Notes: a model not told the origin generated them from the sequence alone. Shown: positions 26,000 through 34,489, counted from the stretch's first letter. The stretch is 57,519 bases of DNA from Fibrobacter sp. UWB11 (GCF_900143015.1 NZ_FSRT01000006.1:1-57519); one strand, 5' to 3'. Numbers and translations are program-made.

Positions 26000-26431
26000 A
26001 TGAAGAAGGCTTTCCTCGCTCTTGCTTGCGCAGGTATGATCGTTCTCTCTGGCTGCTATGGTAGCTATGGCTCTACCAAGTGGCTCCATGGTGCCATTGG
26101 CAAGATTTCCAACAAGTGGGCTAAGTCCTTGGTTCACTTCCTTGCTACTCCGGCCTACGTCCTCTGCTTTGGCTTTGTTGACTTCCTCTTTGTCAACACC
26201 ATTGAATTCTGGACGGGCTCCAATCCGTTTGCAGCTGGCGATTCCTACTATGAAAAGGACGCTCAGGGCAACTCCGTTGCTGCTGTGAAGAACGAAGATG
26301 GTTCTCTCTCTGTGCAGCTCACCACCGCTAAGGGCGAAGTTTCCAACCTCACTCTCCAGCGTGATGAGAACGTTGTCCGTGCATTCGACGCTCAGGGCGA
26401 CCTCGTTGCCCAGTACGAAATCGAAAAGTAA
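26000..26431 (+). CDS. DUF3332 small lipoprotein
   Basis: 143 aa from the ATG at 26000 with AAGGAG 9 bases upstream; a longer reading from 25940 would put the signal peptide inside the protein. Lipobox VLSGC (Cys about 20). The body has WAKSLVHFLATPAYVLCFGFVDFLFVNTIEFWTGSNP, typical of DUF3332 proteins in Bacteroidetes and Fibrobacter, followed by beta strands. The hydrophobic stretch could be one or two membrane segments. Codons are those of highly expressed genes. The function of the family is unknown. Confidence 0.82.
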   Translation: MKKAFLALACAGMIVLSGCYGSYGSTKWLHGAIGKISNKWAKSLVHFLATPAYVLCFGFVDFLFVNTIEFWTGSNPFAAGDSYYEKDAQGNSVAAVKNEDGSLSVQLTTAKGEVSNLTLQRDENVVRAFDAQGDLVAQYEIEK

Positions 26432-26455
26432 TCGACAAACAAATTTCGTCATTAG

Positions 26456-26488
26456 AACGCTCTCTGGATATCCGGAGGGCGTTTTTTT
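26456..26488 (+). terminator. Terminator of the DUF3332 gene, merging into the next promoter
   Basis: AACGCTCTCTGG-ATAT-CCGGAGGGCGTT, a 12-bp stem with two wobble pairs, then TTTTTTT. The T-run continues into TATATA at 26490-26495, the likely -10 of the gene at 26504, so one tract does both jobs. Confidence 0.88.
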
Positions 26489-26503
26489 ATATATACTTCT
26501 AGC

Positions 26504-27226
26504 ATGCAATGTCGGGTTGTTCAAAATCGTTTGTTTAACCCTTTCGGGGCTTTGTTCGCGATTCTTTTCGCGGCGGTTCTTTGTGCTTGCAACGGAAACG
26601 ATTTGTCGCGTGGCGATGAGGCGCTCCGCATTGGTGATTATGAACGTGCGGTCATGAATTTTTCGAAGGTCCTGGATTTGGAGCCTGCGAACAGGGATGC
26701 TCGATATGGGCTTGCTATTGCCTACTATGCGATTGCCGAAGACAAGGAACGCTTAAAGGAAAGTACGCTTTCGTATTGGGAACGTACGGTTCGCGAATTC
26801 AAGATTTTATCTGTGGTCGATACGGGTGAAAAGTCTAAACCCATGTATTCGACGTCGTTATTTTATCTTGCTCGTGCAAAGCTTGCCGAAAATGCCCAGG
26901 CAAAGGTGATGTCGCTTTTGGACAAGTCTATCCAGCTTGATCCGGAAAATTACTTTAGTTACAATCTCAAGGCATTGATTCTTGCCGGCCAGGGCGATAC
27001 CGAAGGTGCCAAGAAAATTTATGCCTACATCGTGACGAAGCAGCCGAAATTTGCATCGGCTTACGTGAACCTCGGCAACCTCTACTGGAACGTGCACGAT
27101 TACGAATCTGCATGGGATATTTGGTCGATGGGGCACGAGGCGTTACCAGAGGATGCTGTACTCGCCAAGTGGACTCGCGTGGCGGAAGATTCGCTCAAGG
27201 CCATGGTTTATTCGGGTAAACTATGA
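26504..27226 (+). CDS. TPR-repeat lipoprotein
   Basis: 240 aa. Signal peptide with core GALFAILFAAVLCAC, probable lipidated Cys near 29. At least three TPR-type helical pairs follow: DEALRIGDYERAVMNFSKVLDLEPANRDARYGLAIAYY, MSLLDKSIQLDPENYFSYNLKALILAGQGDTEGAKKIY, and FASAYVNLGNLYWNVHDYESAWDIW. Such proteins are protein-interaction scaffolds in the periplasm. TATATA ends 8 bases before the ATG. The stop overlaps the kinase gene start (ATGA), so the two are translationally coupled and may act together. Confidence 0.82.
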   Translation: MQCRVVQNRLFNPFGALFAILFAAVLCACNGNDLSRGDEALRIGDYERAVMNFSKVLDLEPANRDARYGLAIAYYAIAEDKERLKESTLSYWERTVREFKILSVVDTGEKSKPMYSTSLFYLARAKLAENAQAKVMSLLDKSIQLDPENYFSYNLKALILAGQGDTEGAKKIYAYIVTKQPKFASAYVNLGNLYWNVHDYESAWDIWSMGHEALPEDAVLAKWTRVAEDSLKAMVYSGKL

Positions 27227-28395
27227 GAAAATCCGAAAAATCGCTTTTGGACTCCGTGACGGGAGGCTATTTGCTGCATCGAGGCGGCGAGGCTTCTATT
27301 TATCTTTTGAATATCGGTGGCGCACCGCATGTGCTCAAGTGGTACAACGAAGGTTTTTCTGTTGACGAAAATATTGTAGACCGTGCGAGCAAAGTACATG
27401 TTCCTGGTTTGTACCGCATTGAAGAATGGGGTAAACGCAATGGAACTCCGTATCTGATTTACGATTATATTGCAGGTGTTTCTTCGGATGGACTTGGACG
27501 GCTCCCGGTGACCGCCTCGCTTGTGGCTTTGCGTCAGGTCGTTTCTACGCTTGCGGCTTTGCGGAAACAGGGCGTGTCGCATGGGGACTTGAGCCCAGCG
27601 AATGTGATTTTTGCTGCTGGGGAATCCGATGCGTCAGATCGCTCGAAATCTGCGGGCCTGGGACTGCGCGCGGTGTTGATTGATTGCGGCATTGTTGGGC
27701 CGGGTGCGCTTGCGTATGCCGCTCCGGAACGTTTTCAGGGCAAGCCTGCCGACGAAAAGAGCGACCTCTTTAGCCTTGGTCTTTTGCTGTACCGCTGGAT
27801 TGTGGGCGAGGATTTAGTAGTCGCCGATGGCTATGAGCAATTTGCCGAGCAGATGGCAAATGTAGAGTCCTTGAACATTGTCGAAAAGCTTTACTCGACG
27901 CTCGCCTTTGAAATGCCGGAAGGGGCGGTCCAGTTAAAGGCGCTAGAAGCCCTGTGGGCAGGGCTTCTCTGTTCCGACCCGTCGGAACGCGTCGAGGATT
28001 TTGATGAACTTGACGAACTTTTGGAGATTGCTCTCGATAAAGTTTCTAATGGAGAAGTTGCGCTTGCGACGCTTGTGTCGCAGTTTGTGGAATCGAATTT
28101 GAAGTCCGAGAATGTGGTACTAAAAGTTCCAAACGACCTCGAAAACGGCCTCCCATTTGCTGTTCGTAAGAAAAATAATTGGCTAAAATGGAGCGTTTTG
28201 GGCATTTTGGTACTTATATTAGCTTTGATAGTTCTGTTGCTTTCGGGTGGAACAATGCGTTTCGGTATCGATGCAACGGGGGACCAGCTGTTGAAGCGGT
28301 CGAGGAGCATGGAGACGTCTACGGAAAGCGAAAAAACGCCCGATTTGAAGGTGGATAGTTTGCTTTTGGAACTCCCTGTACCTGCCGCTGAATAA
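27223..28395 (+). CDS. Membrane-tethered serine/threonine-kinase-like protein
   Basis: 390 aa. Kinase fold at residues 10-270: Lys39 in HVLKWY, catalytic loop HGDLSPANV near 120-128 (HGD in place of HRD), metal loop DCG near 154 (DFG variant), then AYAAPERFQGKPADEKSDLFSLGLLLYRWIVG, the normal APE and subdomain IX motifs. A glycine-rich loop is weak (LHRGGEASIY). One membrane helix at about 322-343 puts a short tail outside. The key Lys and Asp are present, so activity is likely. It overlaps the TPR lipoprotein gene by 4 bases and is followed by a sigma-54 activator. Confidence 0.85.
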   Translation: MRKSEKSLLDSVTGGYLLHRGGEASIYLLNIGGAPHVLKWYNEGFSVDENIVDRASKVHVPGLYRIEEWGKRNGTPYLIYDYIAGVSSDGLGRLPVTASLVALRQVVSTLAALRKQGVSHGDLSPANVIFAAGESDASDRSKSAGLGLRAVLIDCGIVGPGALAYAAPERFQGKPADEKSDLFSLGLLLYRWIVGEDLVVADGYEQFAEQMANVESLNIVEKLYSTLAFEMPEGAVQLKALEALWAGLLCSDPSERVEDFDELDELLEIALDKVSNGEVALATLVSQFVESNLKSENVVLKVPNDLENGLPFAVRKKNNWLKWSVLGILVLILALIVLLLSGGTMRFGIDATGDQLLKRSRSMETSTESEKTPDLKVDSLLLELPVPAAE

Positions 28396-28419
28396 TAGCG
28401 CAAACTATAGGGCTTTGTT

Positions 28420-29874
28420 ATGAAATCGGAATCTATGCTCGCCACAGAAAAGATGCTTGATGTGGTCAAGACTCTTTTAGATGAAGAGCAGCCTGAGGCT
28501 CTTTTCCCGAAAATTCTAGAAGTTGCCAAGGATGTTTTGCACGCCGATGCCGCTGTCTTGGACATCGGTGGCGAGGAACCGCTCCATTTTTCGAACCCTG
28601 AAAAAGTTTCAATTTCTATTTCGGCAATCAAGCTCGCGAAAAATGAAAAGCGTGCTGTAGTGTGGAACCAGCTCGATGACGAATCGGCGGACTTGTCCAA
28701 GTCGATTGTGCAGAACCAGCTCACGAGCATTATGGTATCTCCGTTCCGCACGCCCGATTCCGAGGCTGGGTACCTCTATTTGCAACGCGCAGCCCGCAAG
28801 GAACCGTTTACCGAAGAAGATAGCGCGCTCTTTGATTCTTTTGTGGCTGTCTGTGAAAAGTTTGCTTTTGCCGCATACGACCGCTTGCGTGACAAGGAAT
28901 CGCTTGATACGCTCAAGAATGTTGTCCGCAAGGATGGAATAGTTTATTCATCCAAGCCGATGGTCGATGTGATAGCCATGGCCGATAAACTTTCTCCGCT
29001 CCCGCTCCCGGTGATTATTCGCGGTGAGACAGGAACCGGCAAGGAAGTGATGGCGCGTTATATCCACAAGCATAGTCCTCGTGCTGAAAAGCCGTTCATT
29101 GCGGTAAACTGTGGCGCTATTCCGGAACACTTGATGGAATCGCTCATGTTTGGACATGCGAAGGGTTCTTTTACGGGCGCTATCGAAAACAAGAAAGGCT
29201 TTTTCGAAGAAGCTGATGGCGGTACGATTTTCCTCGATGAAATTGGCGAACTTCCGCTCAATATGCAGGTAAAACTCTTGCGCGTGTTGCAAGAAAAGCA
29301 TATTACGCGTGTGGGCGACAATCGCGAAATTCCGGTGAACGTGCGCGTGATTAGTGCAACGCATGTGGACTTGGAAGAGGCCGTGCGCGAAAAGCGATTC
29401 CGTGAAGATTTGTATTTCCGCATTCAGGTGTTGCCGCTTGAACTCCCGCCGCTCCGCGATCGCGGTCAGGATGTGGTTTTGCTGGCTGAAAGTTTTATAC
29501 AACGTTACGGTGCCGAATATGGCCGTGGAAAATTCCACTTGAGCCGCAATGCAGAAAAGGCTCTGCTGGGCTACCACTGGCCGGGCAATGTGCGTGAACT
29601 TGAAAACCGCGTGCAAAAAGGCTTGGTGCAGGCTGTGCATGGTGTAATTCAGCCCAAAGATTTGGGCCTTGACGATATGCAAGTACAGGCAAAGGAATCT
29701 CCGCGTACGCTCAAGGAAGCCCGCGAAGCGGTCGAACGCGAAGTTATTTCGCGCGCCCTCAAGGATTCGAATGCGAACTTGACGCTTGCATCGACGATTC
29801 TTGGCATTGACCGTAAGGTGCTGCGTGAAATCATGGAGCGTTTGAACTTGAAAAAAGAAGACTTTAAGGTATAG
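28420..29874 (+). CDS. GAF-domain sigma-54-dependent transcriptional activator
   Basis: 484 aa. N-terminal GAF-like sensor (about 20-165), AAA+ domain with Walker A GETGTGKE near 201, FGHAKGSFTGA near 245 (GAFTGA loop variant GSFTGA), Walker B GGTIFLDEIGEL near 266, arginine fingers in EKRFREDLYFRIQVLPL, WPGNVRELENRV, and a C-terminal Fis-type helix-turn-helix (ANLTLASTILGIDRKVLREIMERL). It would activate RpoN promoters after a GAF signal or phosphorylation, and the kinase gene 24 bases upstream is a natural candidate partner. No -12/-24 site (TGGCAC-N5-TTGCW) was noticed near it. Confidence 0.93.
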   Translation: MKSESMLATEKMLDVVKTLLDEEQPEALFPKILEVAKDVLHADAAVLDIGGEEPLHFSNPEKVSISISAIKLAKNEKRAVVWNQLDDESADLSKSIVQNQLTSIMVSPFRTPDSEAGYLYLQRAARKEPFTEEDSALFDSFVAVCEKFAFAAYDRLRDKESLDTLKNVVRKDGIVYSSKPMVDVIAMADKLSPLPLPVIIRGETGTGKEVMARYIHKHSPRAEKPFIAVNCGAIPEHLMESLMFGHAKGSFTGAIENKKGFFEEADGGTIFLDEIGELPLNMQVKLLRVLQEKHITRVGDNREIPVNVRVISATHVDLEEAVREKRFREDLYFRIQVLPLELPPLRDRGQDVVLLAESFIQRYGAEYGRGKFHLSRNAEKALLGYHWPGNVRELENRVQKGLVQAVHGVIQPKDLGLDDMQVQAKESPRTLKEAREAVEREVISRALKDSNANLTLASTILGIDRKVLREIMERLNLKKEDFKV

Positions 29875-29912
29875 GGATGCTTGGTAACATGTTAAAATTA
29901 AGGAGTGTGGTT

Positions 29913-30416
29913 ATGAAAAAAATCGTAGTGGCGTCTGCAGTGGTGGCAGCGACAGCCATGGCTAGCGATTTGGGTTCTCGCCCGGAAGCAAGCGTCCCGA
30001 CGCCTGTTGAAACTCGAGAGGCCGTAGACAAAATTCCGAACATGTCGGAAAAAGAGAATGTGGATTGGCAGAAATTGCGCGAAGAACGCCGTGCCGCCCG
30101 TCAACAGATTCTTGAAAGTCTGAGGAATAAAACGGCTGTCGAGAAGAACGAATTGCGCGGGGCCGCTGTAAGTGCTCCTGTTCTCGAAAAGCCTGTCGAA
30201 AAGAACTTCGAGCCTAAGGATAAACCGAAGGACGAACTTATTCGTGAAAATAAAAAGGATGAAATGGAACCGCCAAAGGGACCGTTTGAAGGTTTCCCGT
30301 TTGATCCTGGTCACATGGTACCGAAGCGTCCGTTTACGCCGCATCCGATAGAACGTAATCCATGGCAACAACAAAATCCGCGTGACTGGAATAAGGGACC
30401 GAATCAGAGAAAGTAA
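29913..30416 (+). CDS. Secreted proline/charge-rich protein of unknown function
   Basis: 167 aa from ATG 29913, with AAGGAG 7 bases upstream. Signal peptide KKIVVASAVVAATAMA, then a low-complexity region rich in Glu, Lys, Arg and Pro (EKPVEKNFEPKDKPKDEL; PPKGPFEGFPFDPGHMVPKRPF; NPWQQQNPRDWNKG), probably disordered. No family recognised. It is followed without a gap by the beta-barrel gene, so it is a likely periplasmic partner or linker of that protein. Confidence 0.72.
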   Translation: MKKIVVASAVVAATAMASDLGSRPEASVPTPVETREAVDKIPNMSEKENVDWQKLREERRAARQQILESLRNKTAVEKNELRGAAVSAPVLEKPVEKNFEPKDKPKDELIRENKKDEMEPPKGPFEGFPFDPGHMVPKRPFTPHPIERNPWQQQNPRDWNKGPNQRK

Positions 30417-31571
30417 ATGAGGGCTTTGTTTGGTTTAATTTTGCTAGTGCTTGCCACTGCGCTCTTTGCCGAGACGCAGGAGGAAGCGTATTATCGCGCG
30501 TTGAAGTTCGAAGAAGCAGGCGATATTTCTGCTGCACTCCAAGCGTTTGAAGAGGCTGCCGCATTGCCGGGTGAATACACCGAAGAAATTCAGGGAATCA
30601 TTCGCGATTATAAGGCTGCGCTTGGAAAGTCCGAAGTAAGCGATACCATAAGCGTTAGCTTTTGGGATGCTCTCCATGTTGCTGGAGAACTTGGACTCTA
30701 TGGATTGCACTACAAAGAAACCGGTATGGATAAAGGTGAAATGGGTGGAGACCTTTTCCTGAATGTAAATCCGTATCTGGATTATATTTCTGGAGATTGG
30801 GCTCATACGTTTGCGGCTTCGGTGCAGGGCGATTACTTCTTGAATAACAACAATATGCCGGTGCTCGATACCAATGATTGGAATATTGTTCTTGGCCTTG
30901 AATATACGTTGCTCGGAAAATCGATGCTTTTGGATTTGGGCTATGATTTCAATATCGAAGGTAAAAGCCTTTCGTCGGATTTTTACGTTTGGTTTGAAAA
31001 GGAATTGTTCCGCTTTGAAAAACAGCGCGTGGGAGCCGTGGCTTGGGCTTACTACCAGACTTCGGGCCCGATGTCACTTGCGTTGTATGGATCGTGGCAT
31101 AGGACCGCGGCGGAAGGCTTGAACGGTACAGTCTATGTGGGCGCAAAGTACGAAGCGGATTCCGTCTTTGATTATAAAGCCTACTTCCATTCATACGATG
31201 ATGTTATAAACGATACAACGGGAACGTTGACTGCAGATGATTTGATGTTCCGATATGCTCTAGGAAAATGGCTTGGCCCGATTTTCCGTTCTAGAATTTC
31301 GTACAAGTTTAAGAATCGCATTACGGTTGAAGGAAAATTGAATTTGTACTACCGCTTTGCTGTTGGCGGTCCGGATAGTGAGTTTGAAAAAATCAGGAAG
31401 TTTAGCGGCACATGGGGTGCAACTGTTTCTTGGAAACATTGGAAGTTGAACTATTACTTGGGCGTTGACCGCAGGTACACTCGCCTTTATTTACCGCGCT
31501 TTTACAAGAAAATTTATACCGAAAGTTCTACGCTTACACAGCTGAAACTCGGCGTCAAGTGGGACTTTTAA
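30417..31571 (+). CDS. Outer-membrane beta-barrel protein with N-terminal TPR-like hairpin
   Basis: 384 aa. Signal peptide (LFGLILLVLATALFA). Residues 20-60 form a TPR-like helical pair (EEAYYRALKFEEAGDISAALQAFEEAAALPG). The rest alternates short amphipathic beta strands rich in Tyr/Trp/Gly and ends in Phe (KLGVKWDF), the usual outer-membrane insertion signal. About 14-16 strands can be counted. Substrate unknown. It closes the run that starts with the TPR lipoprotein, suggesting an envelope system under kinase and sigma-54 control. Confidence 0.78.
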   Translation: MRALFGLILLVLATALFAETQEEAYYRALKFEEAGDISAALQAFEEAAALPGEYTEEIQGIIRDYKAALGKSEVSDTISVSFWDALHVAGELGLYGLHYKETGMDKGEMGGDLFLNVNPYLDYISGDWAHTFAASVQGDYFLNNNNMPVLDTNDWNIVLGLEYTLLGKSMLLDLGYDFNIEGKSLSSDFYVWFEKELFRFEKQRVGAVAWAYYQTSGPMSLALYGSWHRTAAEGLNGTVYVGAKYEADSVFDYKAYFHSYDDVINDTTGTLTADDLMFRYALGKWLGPIFRSRISYKFKNRITVEGKLNLYYRFAVGGPDSEFEKIRKFSGTWGATVSWKHWKLNYYLGVDRRYTRLYLPRFYKKIYTESSTLTQLKLGVKWDF

Positions 31572-31574
31572 AAA

Positions 31575-31606
31575 CAAAAGAGGCAAGCGGTGCTTGCCTC
31601 TTTTGC
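31575..31606. terminator. Bidirectional terminator between the barrel gene and tRNA-Ala
   Basis: AAAAGAGGCAAGC / GCTTGCCTCTTTT with a short loop GGT. It ends the + strand operon and, on the minus strand, follows the tRNA. Confidence 0.92.
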
Positions 31607-31607
31607 G

Positions 31608-31680
31608 TGGAGATAGTGGGAGTCGAACCCATGACCTACAGATTGCGAACCTGTCGCTCTACCAACTGAGCTATATCCCC
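31608..31680 (-). tRNA. tRNA-Ala(CGC)
   Basis: Read on the minus strand it is a complete 73-nt cloverleaf without encoded CCA. Acceptor GGGGATA pairs with TATCTCC, including the G3-U70 pair that defines alanine tRNAs. The D-arm is GCTC-AGTTGGTA-GAGC; the anticodon loop TTCGCAA gives anticodon CGC (codon GCG); the T-arm is TGGG-TTCGACT-CCCA; the discriminator is A. The anticodon and G3-U70 agree. A terminator follows directly. Confidence 0.95.
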
Positions 31681-31796
31681 ATAGCTATTTGTTAGCGGGG
31701 AGAATATAGCTAAACCATATATATTTGGCAAGTGACTCAGTCGTCTAGACCGCTATGGGAGGTTCTTATTTTTTACAAATAAATATTAATTCAGCC

Positions 31797-33173
31797 TTAA
31801 GGCGTGTCTTGGATGCAGCGAACAGAATACATAATATCTTTTCCAAAGCTGCCGCCGTAATGTGCTATGTTATCGTCATTCACCACAAGAATGGAATAAG
31901 CACTGCCGTCGCTGATCTCCGTGGAACTCCAGAAATAGGCGGCTTCGCCATTGAATTTGAACTTGGATTCATCGGCGCTGTACTGGCCACTAGGCAATGC
32001 GGTAAAGCCGGAGGTGTTATCGCCCGCTCCACTTTGAGTTACCTTGTTTTGATCCTTATAATCAATCCACAAATCAGAATTAGCCTTAAGGTGTAAACCG
32101 GCATCATTTTTTTCTGGGTCTGTTGACGTATTTACTATGTTGATCAGGATTTCCAATTCCGCCTGCGATGGCAGATGCCAGCCATCAGGGCATATTCCCT
32201 GAACTCTAGAGGCTAGATTACATTTCTTACCATTACCGCACAGACTATTGCTCATGCCCACTGCGTCTGCCCAGTGATAAAGACGACCATACTTGGAGCA
32301 ATCTCCTTCTTCTGTTCCGTTTCCACCACCGCACTTGCTTTCTAGAGTTGGGGTGCTCAAGTTATTTGCCATCCAGGTTTGTTGTCCTATCTTAACCATC
32401 TTATAGATTCCATCAACAACAATGCTTTTCTTCGCGCAGAATTCATTTTCAGGATTGTATTCTTTACCTTTACAAAGGCTAACAACCTGTTTGTTGTCAA
32501 AACAGAAATGTGTCTCTGGATCGTAAGGTGTTTCGCCACAAAAAGCCTTATAGAGTTTTTTAATCAGAATGTACTCGCCTTCGGTGCAATTAAGCGTAAT
32601 GACTCCGTCCTTATCATCTGTAATTTTGCAGTCATCACTTGCGTTTGTGCCATTAGTACCATTATGAATCACAAGCGGGTCCGAATTGCCACAAGTAATT
32701 TCAACGCCGTTTTCCACCGACTTGGCTGTGCAACCTTCACCGGATTCACCCTTTAGCGATTTTAGCCATTCGGTTTCTGTTCCCTTGAAACCGTTCTCTT
32801 TTGCAATTTCGTAAGCGGACTTGCCGTCGTTGCCGTTTTTGCCGTCCTTGCCGTTGTCACCATTTTTTCCATTGGTGCCATCTTTGCCGTCTGCGCCATC
32901 CTTTCCATCGGCTCCGTTTTTCCCATCCTTACCGTCTTTGCCGTCGTTGCCGTTTATATCATTCCATTTCTTGTCGGAACACAGATAAACTGCACCAGAA
33001 TCCTTTACAAAGACCATTTCACCATCATTCTTGTCTTCGCATTTCGCGAGATTCTCATAAGCATTCACCGATTCAATTCCAGTTTTCGTGATTTCGGTAA
33101 TGTCATCGCCACAAGCCGTAAGGGAGGCGGCAGTCGCCAAAGCAAGGGACGAATGCCATAACAATTTGTTCAT
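31797..33173 (-). CDS. FISUMP-domain lipoprotein with collagen-like Gly-X-Y stalk
   Basis: 458 aa; ATG at 33173 chosen over 33185 because GGAG then sits about 6 bases upstream. Lipobox LTAC (Cys about 21). Residues about 75-120 are an unbroken run of Gly-X-Y triplets rich in NDGKDGKDGKNGADG units (collagen-like), followed by SAYEIAKENGFKGTETEWLKSLKG, a motif often seen after such stalks. The C-terminal 190 residues are the Fibrobacter major paralogous domain: VKIGQQTWMANNLS, YGRLYHWADAVG, CPDGWHLPSQAELEIL, GFTALPSGQY, AYFWSSTE, YSVRCIQD. It probably projects a ligand-binding head from the outer membrane. The gene is AT-rich. Confidence 0.92.
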   Translation of the reverse strand: MNKLLWHSSLALATAASLTACGDDITEITKTGIESVNAYENLAKCEDKNDGEMVFVKDSGAVYLCSDKKWNDINGNDGKDGKDGKNGADGKDGADGKDGTNGKNGDNGKDGKNGNDGKSAYEIAKENGFKGTETEWLKSLKGESGEGCTAKSVENGVEITCGNSDPLVIHNGTNGTNASDDCKITDDKDGVITLNCTEGEYILIKKLYKAFCGETPYDPETHFCFDNKQVVSLCKGKEYNPENEFCAKKSIVVDGIYKMVKIGQQTWMANNLSTPTLESKCGGGNGTEEGDCSKYGRLYHWADAVGMSNSLCGNGKKCNLASRVQGICPDGWHLPSQAELEILINIVNTSTDPEKNDAGLHLKANSDLWIDYKDQNKVTQSGAGDNTSGFTALPSGQYSADESKFKFNGEAAYFWSSTEISDGSAYSILVVNDDNIAHYGGSFGKDIMYSVRCIQDTP

Positions 33174-33307
33174 GTGATTCTCCATATTAAAAGGATTAAA
33201 ATTCTATAAAGGATTCCAGGACTTCAAGTCTTGGAATAGCGGTAGAAAAATAAAAATATATTCCTAAAACGATTCAGAAATTTATTTTTGTATATTCTGC
33301 TTGCTGT

Positions 33308-33910
33308 ATGCAAATGATTGAAAAAGTATCTCAAGCGATTGAATGTTTTAAAAAGAAAGATTTGTGGGCCAAAATAGCCTTTACCATAATCTTTCTTTCG
33401 TACTTGTCTTTTTGTCACACCTGTTTTAATCCAATAGCGGGGGATACTTATCCCGTTTATGAGAATAATTATCCGGGGGATTTGTTTGGCTTTCGGGCGA
33501 AAAATAAAGGCGCAAAGCAATGCAAGTTGGATGGCAAGAAACTTTTTCTAGAACGGGAAACTCAGAACGAATCATTTTGGTATGACTTCTTTGTTGATTC
33601 TAGGGCTCTTTATGTTTGGCATCTCCAATATCAGGATGTGGATAATGTCAAAAAAAATATTTTGACATACAGGTTTGAACCGCGTGGAGGTATTGGGGCT
33701 GTTGTTCAGGGGACGGGTATTGGGATTGATGAACGGCAAGATTCTATCGTAATTTTTTATGATGCTGAACCATTTGATGGCTTTACAATTGAGCCTAGCC
33801 CGTTTAGCGATAAAATCGTACTTCAGAAAAGTGCTCCGTTCGACGTTAAAAAAAGAGCTCCGGGCAAGGATGTCATTTCAGCTCATTGCGCTAAGGAGTG
33901 GTCCAATTGA
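33308..33910 (+). CDS. Membrane-anchored protein of unknown function
   Basis: 200 aa. One membrane segment (about 22-42), then an extracytoplasmic domain of about 155 residues with strands such as FWYDFFVDSRALYVWHLQYQDVD and ILTYRFEPRGGIGAVVQGTGIGIDERQDSIVIFYDAEPFDGFTI. No family recognised. AT-rich like its neighbours. A TATATT box at 33291-33296 ends 11 bases before the ATG. It overlaps the following small membrane-protein gene, so the two form a pair. Confidence 0.68.
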   Translation: MQMIEKVSQAIECFKKKDLWAKIAFTIIFLSYLSFCHTCFNPIAGDTYPVYENNYPGDLFGFRAKNKGAKQCKLDGKKLFLERETQNESFWYDFFVDSRALYVWHLQYQDVDNVKKNILTYRFEPRGGIGAVVQGTGIGIDERQDSIVIFYDAEPFDGFTIEPSPFSDKIVLQKSAPFDVKKRAPGKDVISAHCAKEWSN

Positions 33911-34260
33911 TCAAGAAATTGATAAATAAACTCTTTACTTTGACAGCCTTTATTGCTGCTGTCTGCTTGGCAATTCATTATACGCCAACGTTCTTGATTA
34001 CAGGAAACATGGATTCTGTAGACAACGTGCCGTTTCGCATAATTGCTTTGCTGTTTACTTTATTGATGCTTGTGTCGGCTGTTTTGTTGTTGCTTGATTT
34101 GTTCTCGCTGAAAATCAAAATTGTACAAAATAAAGTTTGGATGTTTTTTGCGGCGATTGGTGTTGTTCCGATTTTGCCTTATGCCTCTTTTTGGTTAATC
34201 TATTTCGTGTGCTTCATCTTCCACTATGCAAAGCGATTGTGGGGATTTTTAGTCGGATAG
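33907..34260 (+). CDS. Small membrane protein of unknown function
   Basis: 117 aa. The TTG at 33907 overlaps the previous stop (TTGA) and has AAGGAG 8 bases upstream; a GTG at 33898 is possible but overlaps that site. Three predicted membrane segments (about 8-28, 45-70, 80-110). No family recognised. Co-translated with the upstream gene. Confidence 0.62.
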   Translation: MIKKLINKLFTLTAFIAAVCLAIHYTPTFLITGNMDSVDNVPFRIIALLFTLLMLVSAVLLLLDLFSLKIKIVQNKVWMFFAAIGVVPILPYASFWLIYFVCFIFHYAKRLWGFLVG

Positions 34261-34312
34261 TTTTAAGTGAAGGTTTTCTCCTGATACATTTAAAAAGGTT
34301 CAGGTAAAGAGT

Positions 34313-34456
34313 ATGGTTTTGACGGAAGAAGAACTGGATTACCTCGCCTAGATCAAGATGAAAGGTGTTAAACAAGGAGCGGAAGAAAAAGCGCGCGAGA
34401 TGGCAAAGAAAATGCTTGTCGAAGACTTTTCTATCCAAATGTTCACTAACTTTTAG
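34313..34456 (+). pseudogene. Remnant of an Rpn/PD-(D/E)XK-type nuclease gene
   Basis: Reading frame MVLTEEELDYLA, then a TAG stop at 34349, then IKMKGVKQGAEEKAREMAKK and MLVEDFSIQMFTNF. The Lys/Glu/Gly-rich KxGxEEKxREMAKKML tail is the usual C-terminus of Rpn-family recombination-promoting nucleases (transposase-like PDDEXK_2). Only about 47 codons survive and the nuclease core is missing, so it looks like a decayed fragment. Confidence 0.45.
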
Positions 34457-34482
34457 ACAATTAGACGGTCTTTTTCTATATT
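34454..34482 (+). promoter_or_regulatory. Promoter of uvrA
   Basis: -35 TAGACA (34454-34459), 17-base spacer, -10 TATATT (34477-34482). Transcription would start near the A of the ATG at 34490. No LexA-like palindrome was noticed in the gap. Confidence 0.6.
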
Positions 34483-34489
34483 CTGGCGC

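Noticed and set aside
32870-32965. Repeated GCCGTCTTTGCC-like DNA that could be taken for a CRISPR or tandem-repeat locus
   Set aside because: It is the coding sequence of the Gly-X-Y stalk of the FISUMP lipoprotein; the period is 9 bases and there are no spacers.
31608-34456. tRNA-Ala as the attachment site of a genomic island
   Set aside because: Integration normally uses the tRNA 3' end, which faces the other way (31608). No integrase gene and no direct repeat of the tRNA end were found on the right side.
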